From: JBDFMH01 sp047238125
GTDB taxonomy: Bacteria; Pseudomonadota; Alphaproteobacteria; Sphingomonadales; Sphingomonadaceae
DNA: 64,000 bases
Reading direction: 5' to 3'
NCBI RefSeq assembly: GCF_047238125.1
Contig: NZ_JBDFMH010000001.1
Span: 3,410,001-3,474,000, forward strand
Position numbers and translations under genes: made by a program. This document shows, piece by piece, positions 16,900-25,006 of the stretch. The notes below the pieces were generated by a model. That model made no database searches and was not told the DNA's origin. It saw nothing but the letters and a program-made list of their open reading frames with translations. Within the stretch, counting starts at the first letter, position 1. Every line of letters starts with the position of its first letter.

Positions 16900-17885
16900 T
16901 CAGAAGCGAACGTCGAGCGAGGCACCGATCGTGCGGAACGAGGTCAGACCGAAGGTCTGACCATAGTCGCCCACGATCCCGCCGGGGTTCGATTCGATGA
17001 AGGTCACGAACCGGCGATCGAAGCAGTTGCGGCAGAACAGGCTGGCGCGCCAGCCACCGTCTTCGGCGCCGAAGCCCAGGCTGGCATTGGCAAGCACATA
17101 GCCGCGCTGGCGAGTCGCCGGATTGCCGTTCGCGCTGAAGTTGACCTTGGTGCGGCCATACACGTCCGCGTGGGCAAAGCCCTTCAGCGTCGCGCTCACC
17201 ATCGGCTCATAGTCGGCCGAGATCGTGCCGGACATTTCGGAGCGTTCTGCAACCGATTGCCACTGGCATCGGTGAAGGTATTGGCCGGATTGGTGGGATC
17301 GGCCACGCAGCCCTGGGCTGCCGTCTGCCCGGGATAGCATTGGGCGCGTGCGAAGCTGGTGAACTTGGCATTGTTGAAGGATGCGTTGCCGGAAAAGTTG
17401 AGGTCCGGGCCCGCATTCCACTTCATCTCCGCCTCTGCCCCGCGCGAGCGCAGCGAACCGGCGTTGGAGACCAGATAGGCGGGAATGTCGGGTCGGAAGG
17501 CCTGGACCTGCAAATCCTTGACCGTTTCCCAATAGGCCGAAAGATTGAGCAGGACCGACGTGCCGATGCGGCTCTTGATGCCGACTTCGTACGCTTCGGA
17601 CTGCTCGGGGCCGATCGGCAGCCCGCCACCATAGACCTGGTTGAAGCCGGGCCCCTTGTAGCCGGTCGATACGGTGACATACCCCATTACGGCTGGCGCG
17701 AAATCATATTGGCCGCTGACCCGCCACGAGAAATCGTTGGCGCGGTTCTTCTGCGTATAGCTGGCAGCCGGGGCGAAGCCGAAGGCGAAGTCCGAGATGT
17801 CGTTGAAGGCCACATCGGTCAGGCGATCGCGCGTGTAGCGGCCGCCGGCGGTGATCCGCGCCTGATCGGTGATGTTGTAGGTGGC
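16900..17885 (-). pseudogene. TonB-dependent receptor remnant (5'-truncated, frameshifted)
   Basis: This is the C-terminal ~325 residues of an outer-membrane TonB-dependent receptor. The barrel strands ATYNITDQARITAGGRYT, GYVTVSTGYKGPGFNQV and LFCRNCFDRRFVTF and the terminal aromatic residue (LDVRF) are recognisable. The signal peptide, plug and first barrel strands are missing: homology stops at ~17885, where the opposite strand becomes an MFS gene. One base also appears deleted near 17233: the frame changes after RLQNAPK, and adding a G (AAATGG for AAATG) restores WSGTISADYEP. The gene is dead by truncation regardless of the frameshift. Confidence 0.85.
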
Positions 17886-18372
17886 CGATCATGTCGGCTT
17901 CGGCGGGGGCGACATCGCGCTGGTCTCGCGCGAGGCGACGAAGGTGATGACGGTCAACACTGCGATGCTGCTGATCTTCTCGCTGGTGGGCGGCTTCCTC
18001 TGCGACGCCACCGGTCGGATCCGGATCTCCATCATCGGCTCCGCGCTGGCGCTGCTGCCGGCGGCGCTGATGTTCTGGCTCGGTCGGTCGCTAGGCGGCT
18101 ATTATGCCGCGCAGGCGCTGATGGGTGCGGCGTTCGGCATCTACATGGCGGTCGATGCGGTGCTGATCGCGCGCGTCCTGCCGAAAACCGGCAATGCGGC
18201 GCGCGATCTGGGTATCCTCAATGTCGCCAATTCCGGGCCGCAGGCGATCGCCCCGATGATGGCGGGCGCAGTCGTCGCGATGACGGGCAACTTGGCGCTG
18301 CTGTTCGCGATCATGGCGCTGATGGCGCTGCTGTCGGCACTAGCGGCGACCGCGATCCGATCGATCAGATAG
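17884..18372 (+). pseudogene. MFS transporter remnant (C-terminal part)
   Basis: This is about 162 codons matching the last four or five membrane helices of a major-facilitator transporter: TKVMTVNTAMLLIFSLVGGF, the loop CDATGRIRISI, GSALALLPAALMFWLGR, AAFGIYMAVDAVLIARVLP, ARDLGILNVANSGPQAIAPM and a final helix. No start codon, ribosome site or N-terminal half exists; upstream sequence is the antiparallel receptor remnant. An intact gene would need about 250 more residues, so this is a fragment left by a deletion or rearrangement. Confidence 0.82.
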
Positions 18373-18416
18373 GCGATCCAGCGCACCTGGTTGCCGATCG
18401 CGGATACGGCGACGGT

Positions 18417-19424
18417 TCAGATCTTGTAGATGCTGCTCGCCGTACCCGCGAACAGCCGGTCGAGTTCGTCGGCCGAGGCCCCAGTCGACAGCCGCTTGAA
18501 CGCGTTCCAGATCGTCGCGTAGCGCCCGCTGCTCATGTCGACCGGGAAATTGCTCTCGAACATGGCGCGGTCGGGCCCGAACAGATCGATCGCGGTTTCG
18601 ACATAGGGCCGCCAAGCATCGGCCTGCTCTTGCGAAGACGGCGGCACCGGGTGTTTGCGGAAACCGAAGCCGCCCAGTGCCATGCCCAGCCCGCCCAGCT
18701 TGACGGAGACGTTGGGCCGCTCGGCCAGCCGGGCGAGGCTGGATCGCCACGCGCCGAACACCTCTTGCCGCTGGTCGGCATAAGGGCCGATGCCGATCGG
18801 CCCGCCAAGATGATCGAGGATGATCGCCAGGTGCGGCACGGCATCGGCGGCCGCGATGAGATCGTCGATCTGGTGGAAATAGAGCCAGGCGTCGAAGGCC
18901 AGGCCACGATCCGCCAGCATCGCCAGGCCGGCACGCACGTCGTCCCGCGCGAGCATGCCGGGTTCGGCGGGGTAGGCGGCATGGATCGCGGGGCTCGCAT
19001 CCCAGGCGACCGAATAGCGGATGCCACGTAGCCGGCCGTCGCTTGCCGCCTGGTGCGCGTCCAGCACCGGGCCAAGCGCGGCGCCCAGGGTCAGGTCTGC
19101 GCGGGCGACGATACCGGCGCATGGCTTGATGATGCGATCGCCGATCCGCGCCGAGCTCGACTGCTGCGCCACCATCCGTGTCTCGCCGACCGGTTGCAGC
19201 GGTTCGTGCGCGGTGGCGTCGTAGAATGCGCGGCATTCGACGAACACGCTTTTCTCGATCCTGTGTCCTGCACTTAGGTCGGCCAGCAGATCATCGCGCA
19301 GATAACGGTGCCCACCACGATCCCAGAGGTGGTGATGAGGATCGACGATCGGTAGATCGGGCAGCAGGATCGGCTCGGGTGCCGCGCGGGAGAGCCATTC
19401 GGCCAGCGCATCCGGCCCGCTCAC
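18417..19424 (-). CDS. Amidohydrolase-family (TIM-barrel) metal hydrolase
   Basis: This is a 335-residue protein of the COG3618 branch of amidohydrolases, the branch that includes 2-pyrone-4,6-dicarboxylate lactonase and related lactone hydrolases or decarboxylases. It shows the N-terminal metal motif DPHHHLWD (~30), AIILDHLGGPIG in mid-barrel and the C-terminal FESNFPVD. The start is GTG at 19424, overlapping the SDR stop as GTGA, so it is translated with the upstream SDR. It is the last gene of the leftward catabolic operon, where it might open a lactone intermediate (inference). Confidence 0.8.
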   Translation of the reverse strand: MSGPDALAEWLSRAAPEPILLPDLPIVDPHHHLWDRGGHRYLRDDLLADLSAGHRIEKSVFVECRAFYDATAHEPLQPVGETRMVAQQSSSARIGDRIIKPCAGIVARADLTLGAALGPVLDAHQAASDGRLRGIRYSVAWDASPAIHAAYPAEPGMLARDDVRAGLAMLADRGLAFDAWLYFHQIDDLIAAADAVPHLAIILDHLGGPIGIGPYADQRQEVFGAWRSSLARLAERPNVSVKLGGLGMALGGFGFRKHPVPPSSQEQADAWRPYVETAIDLFGPDRAMFESNFPVDMSSGRYATIWNAFKRLSTGASADELDRLFAGTASSIYKI

Positions 19425-20161
19425 AGCATTCGCCCGCCATCGACGACGATCGTCTGGCCGACGATGTAGCTGGCCAGCGGCGAAGCGAGGAACAGCGCAG
19501 CGCCCGCCATGTCGTCCGGCGTGCCCAGCCGTCCCGCGGGGATCCCTTCGAGCCGCTTCGAGAGCCGGGCGGGATCGCCGGTTGTGACCTTGGTGAGGCG
19601 CGATTCGACCAGGCCCGGCGCGATTGCGTTGACGCGGATGCCATCCGCCGCCCACGCCTGGCCCAGCACGCGGGTGAGGCCGGTCGCGCCGGCCTTCGAC
19701 GCGGCATAGGCGGGGTTGCCGCGGGTGGCGCGGAATGCGCCGACCGAGGTGATGAAGATGATGGAGCCGCCCGCTGCCTTCAGTTCGCCCTGGAAACGGC
19801 GTGCGCAGTTCATCAGGCTGCCTAGGTTCACGTCGATGACTTTCTGGAAGATGTCCGCCTCGAACTCACGGCGCTTGTAGACGGCCAGCCCTTGCGAGCA
19901 GACAAGCGCGTCGAGCCGATCGAACGGCGCCTCCCACGCCGCGACGGCGGCAGCGTCGGTCGCGTCCATGCGTGCATAATGGAGACCGGCGAGATCACCG
20001 TCCTCGCCGGCATAGGCGGCACCATCGGCGCGGGTGCCCCAGATCCAGACGTCGGCGCCAGCGTCGCGGAATGCGCAGGCGATGCCGTTGCCGATACCGG
20101 TCGTGCCGCCGACGACCAGTACCGTCTTGCCCGTGAAATCCAGCGTGAGCGGAATCGCCAT
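19421..20161 (-). CDS. Short-chain dehydrogenase/reductase
   Basis: This is a 246-residue classical SDR. The cofactor motif is GGTTGIGNGIA (~18-28), followed by the structural NLGSL region, catalytic Ser in FITSVGAF, YAASK (Tyr and Lys) and the C-terminal VDGGRML. It oxidises or reduces a secondary alcohol/ketone with NAD(P); the substrate is unknown. It lies four bases after the crotonase gene and overlaps the amidohydrolase. In this operon it could act on the 3-hydroxyacyl stage of a beta-oxidation-like route. Confidence 0.87.
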   Translation of the reverse strand: MAIPLTLDFTGKTVLVVGGTTGIGNGIACAFRDAGADVWIWGTRADGAAYAGEDGDLAGLHYARMDATDAAAVAAWEAPFDRLDALVCSQGLAVYKRREFEADIFQKVIDVNLGSLMNCARRFQGELKAAGGSIIFITSVGAFRATRGNPAYAASKAGATGLTRVLGQAWAADGIRVNAIAPGLVESRLTKVTTGDPARLSKRLEGIPAGRLGTPDDMAGAALFLASPLASYIVGQTIVVDGGRML

Positions 20162-20165
20162 GGCG

Positions 20166-20972
20166 TTATAGGGGCGAGCTGGGATTGAATGCGGGCGGGC
20201 GCTTTTCGAGATAGGCGGCCACCCCTTCCTTCACTTCCGGTCCCGCGAAACCCAGCATCTCGAGCGCCAGCGACGTCTCGAAGATCGGCCACGCCATCCG
20301 CATCCAGTTGTTCAGCGAGTGCTTGGTCCAGCGGATCGCCGACGGTGCGCACTGCGCCAGATCGAGCGCGATCTCGAGCGCGCGGTCCTGCAGCTTGTCG
20401 TCGTCGACCGCGAAGGTGATCAGGCCGATGCGCTCGGCCTCGTCCGCCGTGATCGGCTTTCCCGACATCAGATAATATTTGGCGCGCGCCATGCCGCACA
20501 GCAAGGGCCAGATGATGGCGGCATGGTCGCCCGCCGCCACGCCAAGCCGGACATGGCCGTCGGCGAGCTTCGCCGATCGCGCCATCAGCGTGACATCCGA
20601 GAGCATCGCCGCGGCCAGCCCGCCGCCCGCGGCCGCGCCGTTGATCGCCGAGACCAGTGGCTTTGAAAAGTTCAGCATGTTGAGGACAAGGTTGCGGCCG
20701 TCCTTCCACATCCGTGCCTTCCAGTCGAAATCCTGGATGACCTGTTCTTCGAGGTCGAAATCGCCGCCGGCCGAAAAGGCGCGGCCTTCGCCAGTCAGGA
20801 TTGCGACGCTGGTGTCGGGATCCTCCTCCACATGGCGCCAGATCTCGGCCACCGAATGATGGAATTCGAAATCCATCGCGTTCATCTTGCCGCGCGACAT
20901 GGTGATGCGCAGGATCCGGTCGGCGGGCCGATCCAGCTTCAGCGACTGATATTCAGGATATTGATAGGCCAT
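20166..20972 (-). CDS. Crotonase-fold enzyme lacking both hydratase glutamates
   Basis: This is a 268-residue enoyl-CoA hydratase/isomerase superfamily member. The oxyanion-hole segments are clear: AFSAGGDF (~65-72) and NGAAAGGGLAAAM (~111-123). The positions of the two catalytic glutamates of classical hydratase are changed: Ala-120 stands where GGGCE has Glu, and His-140 (ADGHVRLG) stands where others have PE. So the reaction may be a different crotonase chemistry (isomerisation, C-C cleavage or hydrolysis) or use other acids. It is the second gene of the ligase-crotonase-SDR-amidohydrolase operon. Confidence 0.82.
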   Translation of the reverse strand: MAYQYPEYQSLKLDRPADRILRITMSRGKMNAMDFEFHHSVAEIWRHVEEDPDTSVAILTGEGRAFSAGGDFDLEEQVIQDFDWKARMWKDGRNLVLNMLNFSKPLVSAINGAAAGGGLAAAMLSDVTLMARSAKLADGHVRLGVAAGDHAAIIWPLLCGMARAKYYLMSGKPITADEAERIGLITFAVDDDKLQDRALEIALDLAQCAPSAIRWTKHSLNNWMRMAWPIFETSLALEMLGFAGPEVKEGVAAYLEKRPPAFNPSSPL

Positions 20973-20999
20973 CGTGTGGTCCTCAAGCTGGGGGCGCGG

Positions 21000-22568
21000 T
21001 CAATCCGGCCAATAGGGGGCGCGCAGCGCGCGTTTCAGGATCTTGTCATGCGTGGCGCGGGGGAACTCGTCGCGATACTCGACTGCCGACACACGTTGCC
21101 ATTTGCCGAGCTGGGCATTGCCCCACGCGCGCAATTCCTCGGGGTCGATCGCGTGACCTTCGCGCAGGATCGCCAATAGCAGCGGCGTCTCGATCCAGCG
21201 ATCGTGCGGCACGCCGATCGCGGCCACTTCGGCCACCGCAGGATGGCGCATGAACACATCCTCGATGTCGGACGCATACACGTTGATCCCGCCGGACTTG
21301 ATCATGTCCTTCACGCGGCCCGCGATGTAGAGATAGCCGTCCTCGTCCATCCGGCCGAGATCGCCGGAGCGTAGGAAGGTGCGGCCGCGCGGATCGCGCC
21401 AGATCATCCGTTCGGTCGCTTGCTGGTTGCGATAATATCCGGTCATCAGCGCGGGACCGTAACCGGTGATGTCGCCCACCTCGCCCGGGGGCAGCACATT
21501 GCCGCCATCATTCAGGATCACGATCTCGCCGCCAAACAGCGCCAAGCCGACCGTCTTCTCCTTGCCCGGCAGCGCCTTGTCTTCCGGAGAGGCCAGCGTG
21601 CTGAATCCCTCGGTGATGCCATAGCATTCATAGAGCCGCACGTGCGGCAACTGCTGCTTCATCTGCTCGACGGTGGTGGTCGCGATCGCCTGACCGCCGC
21701 TCATCAATACCTTCAGCGATGATGTGTCGTGTCGGGAAATCTCGCCCGATTCTAGCAACACGATGAACTGGGTCGGCACGGCGAAGGCATGGGTGCAGCC
21801 GTGCAGCGCCACCGTCGCCAGAAAGCGCTCTGCGCTGAATTTCGTCATCAGCACCGTGGTGCCGCCGAGATAGACGGCGGGCAGCATCGTGATCCAGGTA
21901 CCGTTGGTGTAGAGCGGAGTCGAGCAGATCGGCACCGAGAAGCGCGTCATCTCGAGCCCGTAGCCGAAGCCGAACGTGTAGATGTGGCGCGCCCACTGGC
22001 TGTGCTCGATGCCCTTGGGGGCGCCGGTCGATCCCGAACTGTAGATGATATTCATCGGATCGGACATGGCGAGCGGGACGCCGCATTCCGCATACGGCGC
22101 GGCATCGATCAGCGGTGCGATCGCGCGCCATTTGTCGTCAGCCTCGCCCAGCGTGAAGTAGCCGTCGGCTTTGATCTTGCCGAGCTGTTCGCGGATCACA
22201 TCGACACTCGCGCGAGTGGCGGGCTCGGCGACGATGAAGCGCGCATCGCAATTGTCGATCGTACCCGCCAGTCCGTCGGCGGACATCATGATGTTGAGCG
22301 GCACGATCACGCCGCCGGCCTTCACCGTGCCCCAGATCAGCTCGAACATCGCGATCGAGCTGTTCAGCACCAGTGCGACCTTGTCGCCCTTGGCCAAACC
22401 CTCGGCGATCAGCGCATTCGCGACCCGATTGGTGCGCAGGTCGAAATCGGACCAGCTCAGCACGTCGTCGTCGCAGATGGCGGCGGGTTTCGCGCCGAAG
22501 CGGGCGGCGTTGATGCGGATCATGTCGGTGAACAGCAATGGCGGCTGGTCGAGCTGCGGCTGGCCCAT
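21000..22568 (-). CDS. Acyl-CoA ligase / AMP-dependent synthetase
   Basis: This is a 522-residue adenylate-forming enzyme. Core motifs in order: P-loop IIYSSGSTGAPKGIEHS (~175), YGITE, the hinge region YLYIAGRVKDMIKSGGINVY and C-terminal THDKILKRALR with the catalytic Lys. It activates a carboxylic acid to the acyl-AMP and then the CoA thioester; specificity is not readable. It is the first gene of the leftward operon and diverges from the oxidation genes, so the acid made by the aldehyde dehydrogenase at 23531 is a likely substrate. Confidence 0.88.
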   Translation of the reverse strand: MGQPQLDQPPLLFTDMIRINAARFGAKPAAICDDDVLSWSDFDLRTNRVANALIAEGLAKGDKVALVLNSSIAMFELIWGTVKAGGVIVPLNIMMSADGLAGTIDNCDARFIVAEPATRASVDVIREQLGKIKADGYFTLGEADDKWRAIAPLIDAAPYAECGVPLAMSDPMNIIYSSGSTGAPKGIEHSQWARHIYTFGFGYGLEMTRFSVPICSTPLYTNGTWITMLPAVYLGGTTVLMTKFSAERFLATVALHGCTHAFAVPTQFIVLLESGEISRHDTSSLKVLMSGGQAIATTTVEQMKQQLPHVRLYECYGITEGFSTLASPEDKALPGKEKTVGLALFGGEIVILNDGGNVLPPGEVGDITGYGPALMTGYYRNQQATERMIWRDPRGRTFLRSGDLGRMDEDGYLYIAGRVKDMIKSGGINVYASDIEDVFMRHPAVAEVAAIGVPHDRWIETPLLLAILREGHAIDPEELRAWGNAQLGKWQRVSAVEYRDEFPRATHDKILKRALRAPYWPD

Positions 22569-22666
22569 GACGATCCTTCCCCCATACCAGCGCCATGCGC
22601 CTTCAAAACGCTAGTAGCGCGGTCTGATTGTATGTAAAGCCATGTTCAAATATACGGGAGAGACGC
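22569..22666. promoter_or_regulatory. Divergent promoter region of the catabolic island
   Basis: This 98-bp region lies between two outward operons. It contains the odd palindrome CGCTAGTAGCG (22609-22619) and an AT-rich patch (22627-22655). For the minus strand, TTTACA and TACTAG occur 16 bases apart and could serve as -35/-10. For the plus strand, the Shine-Dalgarno GGGAG at 22656 precedes a TTG start. Operator and promoter calls are tentative. Confidence 0.4.
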
Positions 22667-23509
22667 TTGTCGGGCGATCTGCAGACCATAGTGCACCGCT
22701 CTGCGCGCGGCGCGATCGCAGTGATGGACAGCGCTGCGGATATCCGCGCGGACAATGCCGAAAGCGATGTCGTCGTTACCGCATCCTATATCGGCGTGCT
22801 GCCGGCGCGGCTCGTGCTCGACCATCGCCCGCGCGCCGCGATCGGGTTCGACGCGGGCATCGGTCCCGATGGCGCGGGGATCGCGGGCCTCTGGTATTAC
22901 GAAGCGCTCAACATCCCCGCTGCCGCCGCCGCCGTGATGACGGTGATCCTGGGCGACGGCATGGATCTCTATCGCAACGGCATCGTCAGCCGCTGCAACC
23001 GTCCCGCGCAGGATTGCGGCGTGCGGCCGGGGATGGCGGTAGCGGAAGCGGCGCGGCTGATGCTGGACAACGACCCCGGCAGGCCCGGCGGCTATCAGGT
23101 TACCAACCGCACCGTCGTAGAAGAGGGGCCCGACGGCCGCGCCGTCATCGTGACCGACTCGATCGTGTTCGGCCTGCCCGAAGACCGCCGCAATATCCTC
23201 GTTACCGCCGGACACACCGGACGCAGCGGCGCGCGCCATATCCAGACGGTGGGGCCGTTCGGCTTCATCTGTTCCGATGGCGGGCGCGGACGCGACGACA
23301 GCGGCATGGCGGGCCTCGCCATCGTGGAAGCCGACGGCATCGCAGGCGCCACCGTCGATGCCCGGCTCGCGCGGATGGGCGATGGCATGAGCACCTATCG
23401 CGACGGCATCATCAGCGCGGTCAACGCGCTTGCCGCGGACTGCGGGGTTGAGGTCGGTATGCCCGCAGCGCGCGCCGCGCACCTGTTGCTGCACCGTTCG
23501 GTGCGCTGA
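22667..23509 (+). CDS. Tandem-repeat protein of unknown function
   Basis: This is a 280-residue soluble protein made of two copies of one ~112-residue domain (about 21-133 and 164-275). Copy 1 has DAGIGPDGAGIAGL, LGDGMDLYRNGIVSRCN and DCGVRPGM; copy 2 has SDGGRGRDDSGMAGL, MGDGMSTYRDGIISAVN and DCGVEVGM. The pattern resembles an uncharacterised bacterial family seen near catabolic genes; I know no assigned activity. No in-frame ATG gives the full domain; TTG at 22667 has GGGAG six bases upstream. It is first in the rightward run, 21 bases before the aldehyde dehydrogenase, so a role in the same pathway is likely. Confidence 0.72.
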   Translation: MSGDLQTIVHRSARGAIAVMDSAADIRADNAESDVVVTASYIGVLPARLVLDHRPRAAIGFDAGIGPDGAGIAGLWYYEALNIPAAAAAVMTVILGDGMDLYRNGIVSRCNRPAQDCGVRPGMAVAEAARLMLDNDPGRPGGYQVTNRTVVEEGPDGRAVIVTDSIVFGLPEDRRNILVTAGHTGRSGARHIQTVGPFGFICSDGGRGRDDSGMAGLAIVEADGIAGATVDARLARMGDGMSTYRDGIISAVNALAADCGVEVGMPAARAAHLLLHRSVR

Positions 23510-23530
23510 ACCATATCCAAGGAGAGCATC

Positions 23531-25006
23531 ATGGGGACGAAGCCTGATCTGCCGAGCGTGCCGGGGCTGGACAAACTGTTCATCGGCGGTCGCTGGCAGG
23601 ACGCACTCGGCGATGCCGCGGTCGAGGTAATCTGTCCGGCGGACGAGGAACTGGTCGCGACCGTTGCCGATCCGGGCATCGCCGATGCCGATGCTGCCGT
23701 CGCCGCCGCACGCAAGGCGTTCGACGAAGGGCCGTGGCCGCGCATGTCGGTCGCCGATCGCGCCGCCGCCTGCGCGCGTGTTGCCGATGCGATCGAGGCG
23801 CGGCTGGATCGTCTCAACATCGCCTGGCTGCTCGAGGCGGGCGCGCCGATGGCGCATGGCGAGATGATCAACAGCGGTGCAGGCCGGATGATCTGGCGCA
23901 ACGCGATCGAACGGGCGCCGCAGCTGGCGTTCGAGGAGCGCCGCCGCAGCGCAATGGGCGAGGCGCTGATCCTGCGCGAACCGATCGGCACGGTGCTGGC
24001 AGTGCTGACCTATAACGGCCCGATCGTGCTGATGGGGATGAAGGTGATCCCGGCGCTGCTGGCGGGCTGCCCGGTCATCATCAAGCCCGCGCCGGAATCG
24101 CCGCTCACCTCGCGGATCCTGGCCGAGGCGTTCGAGGAGGCCGATCTGCCCGAAGGCGTCGTCTCGATGCTGGCGGCCGGCACCGGGGTTACCCAGCATC
24201 TGGTGGAGCATCCCGGCGTCGACATGATCGCGCTGACGGGTGGCACCGCGATCGCGATCGATGTCGTGCGGCGCAGCGCCGGGCGGCTGGCGCGCACCGC
24301 GCTCGAACTGGGCGGCAAGTCGCCCGCGATTATTGCGGACGATGTGCCGCTCGATCAGGTGATGGCGACGCTGGTCGATGGTGCGACCGGCTTCCTGGGC
24401 CAGGTCTGCGTGTGCCTGTCGCGCGTGCTGGTGTCCGATCGCCGGCATGACGAGGTCGTTCAGGCGATGGCCGATGCCTATGGCCGGATCCGCGTCGGCC
24501 TGCCGTGGGACGATGTCGATCGCGGGCCGCTGGCGGTCGAGCGCGCGCGCGAACGCGCCGAGCGGATGGTCGCGCGTGCGGTCCAGCAGGGGGCAAGCGT
24601 TGCTGCCGGCGGTCGCCGTCCCGCGCACATGCAGCGCGGCTGGTATTACGAACCGACGCTGCTGACCGGCGTGACGAACGACATGGAGATCGCGCAGGAA
24701 GAGGTGTTCGGGCCCGTCACCGCGGTGATCCGCTATCGCGACATGGACGATGCCGTGCGGATCGCAAACGACAGCAAGTTCGGGCTCGCAGCATCGATCT
24801 ACAGCGCCGACCAGTCGGTCTCGATGGATGTCGCGCGCCGGCTGCGATCGGGCGGGGTCGCGATCAATGCCGCGGGCATTTCGCTCACCGAACCGTTCGG
24901 CGGCGTCAAGCAGTCCGGCTGGGGCCGCGAATGTGGCGACGAGGGGATCTTCGAGTTCACCGACATCAAACAGGTGATGCTCAGCGGGAGCTATCTGAAT
25001 GCCTGA
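23531..25006 (+). CDS. NAD(P)-dependent aldehyde dehydrogenase
   Basis: This is a 491-residue ALDH-superfamily enzyme oxidising an aldehyde to the acid. The general-base Glu lies in LELGGKSPAI and the nucleophile Cys in FLGQVCVCLSR; EEVFGPVTAVI and the C-terminal GGVKQSGWGRE are typical. GGAGAG precedes the ATG. It overlaps the GMC oxidase gene by eight bases, so an alcohol oxidised by that enzyme could pass directly to it. The order ALDH-GMC recalls pegC-pegA of sphingomonad polyethylene-glycol operons (recalled resemblance only). Confidence 0.92.
   Translation: MGTKPDLPSVPGLDKLFIGGRWQDALGDAAVEVICPADEELVATVADPGIADADAAVAAARKAFDEGPWPRMSVADRAAACARVADAIEARLDRLNIAWLLEAGAPMAHGEMINSGAGRMIWRNAIERAPQLAFEERRRSAMGEALILREPIGTVLAVLTYNGPIVLMGMKVIPALLAGCPVIIKPAPESPLTSRILAEAFEEADLPEGVVSMLAAGTGVTQHLVEHPGVDMIALTGGTAIAIDVVRRSAGRLARTALELGGKSPAIIADDVPLDQVMATLVDGATGFLGQVCVCLSRVLVSDRRHDEVVQAMADAYGRIRVGLPWDDVDRGPLAVERARERAERMVARAVQQGASVAAGGRRPAHMQRGWYYEPTLLTGVTNDMEIAQEEVFGPVTAVIRYRDMDDAVRIANDSKFGLAASIYSADQSVSMDVARRLRSGGVAINAAGISLTEPFGGVKQSGWGRECGDEGIFEFTDIKQVMLSGSYLNA

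Noticed and set aside
17850..17920. Insertion-sequence end at the pseudogene junction
   Set aside because: No transposase, terminal inverted repeat or target duplication is visible.
24999..25006. Possible ALDH-GMC fusion gene
   Set aside because: The two frames differ and each has its own stop/start; this is an eight-base overlap only.
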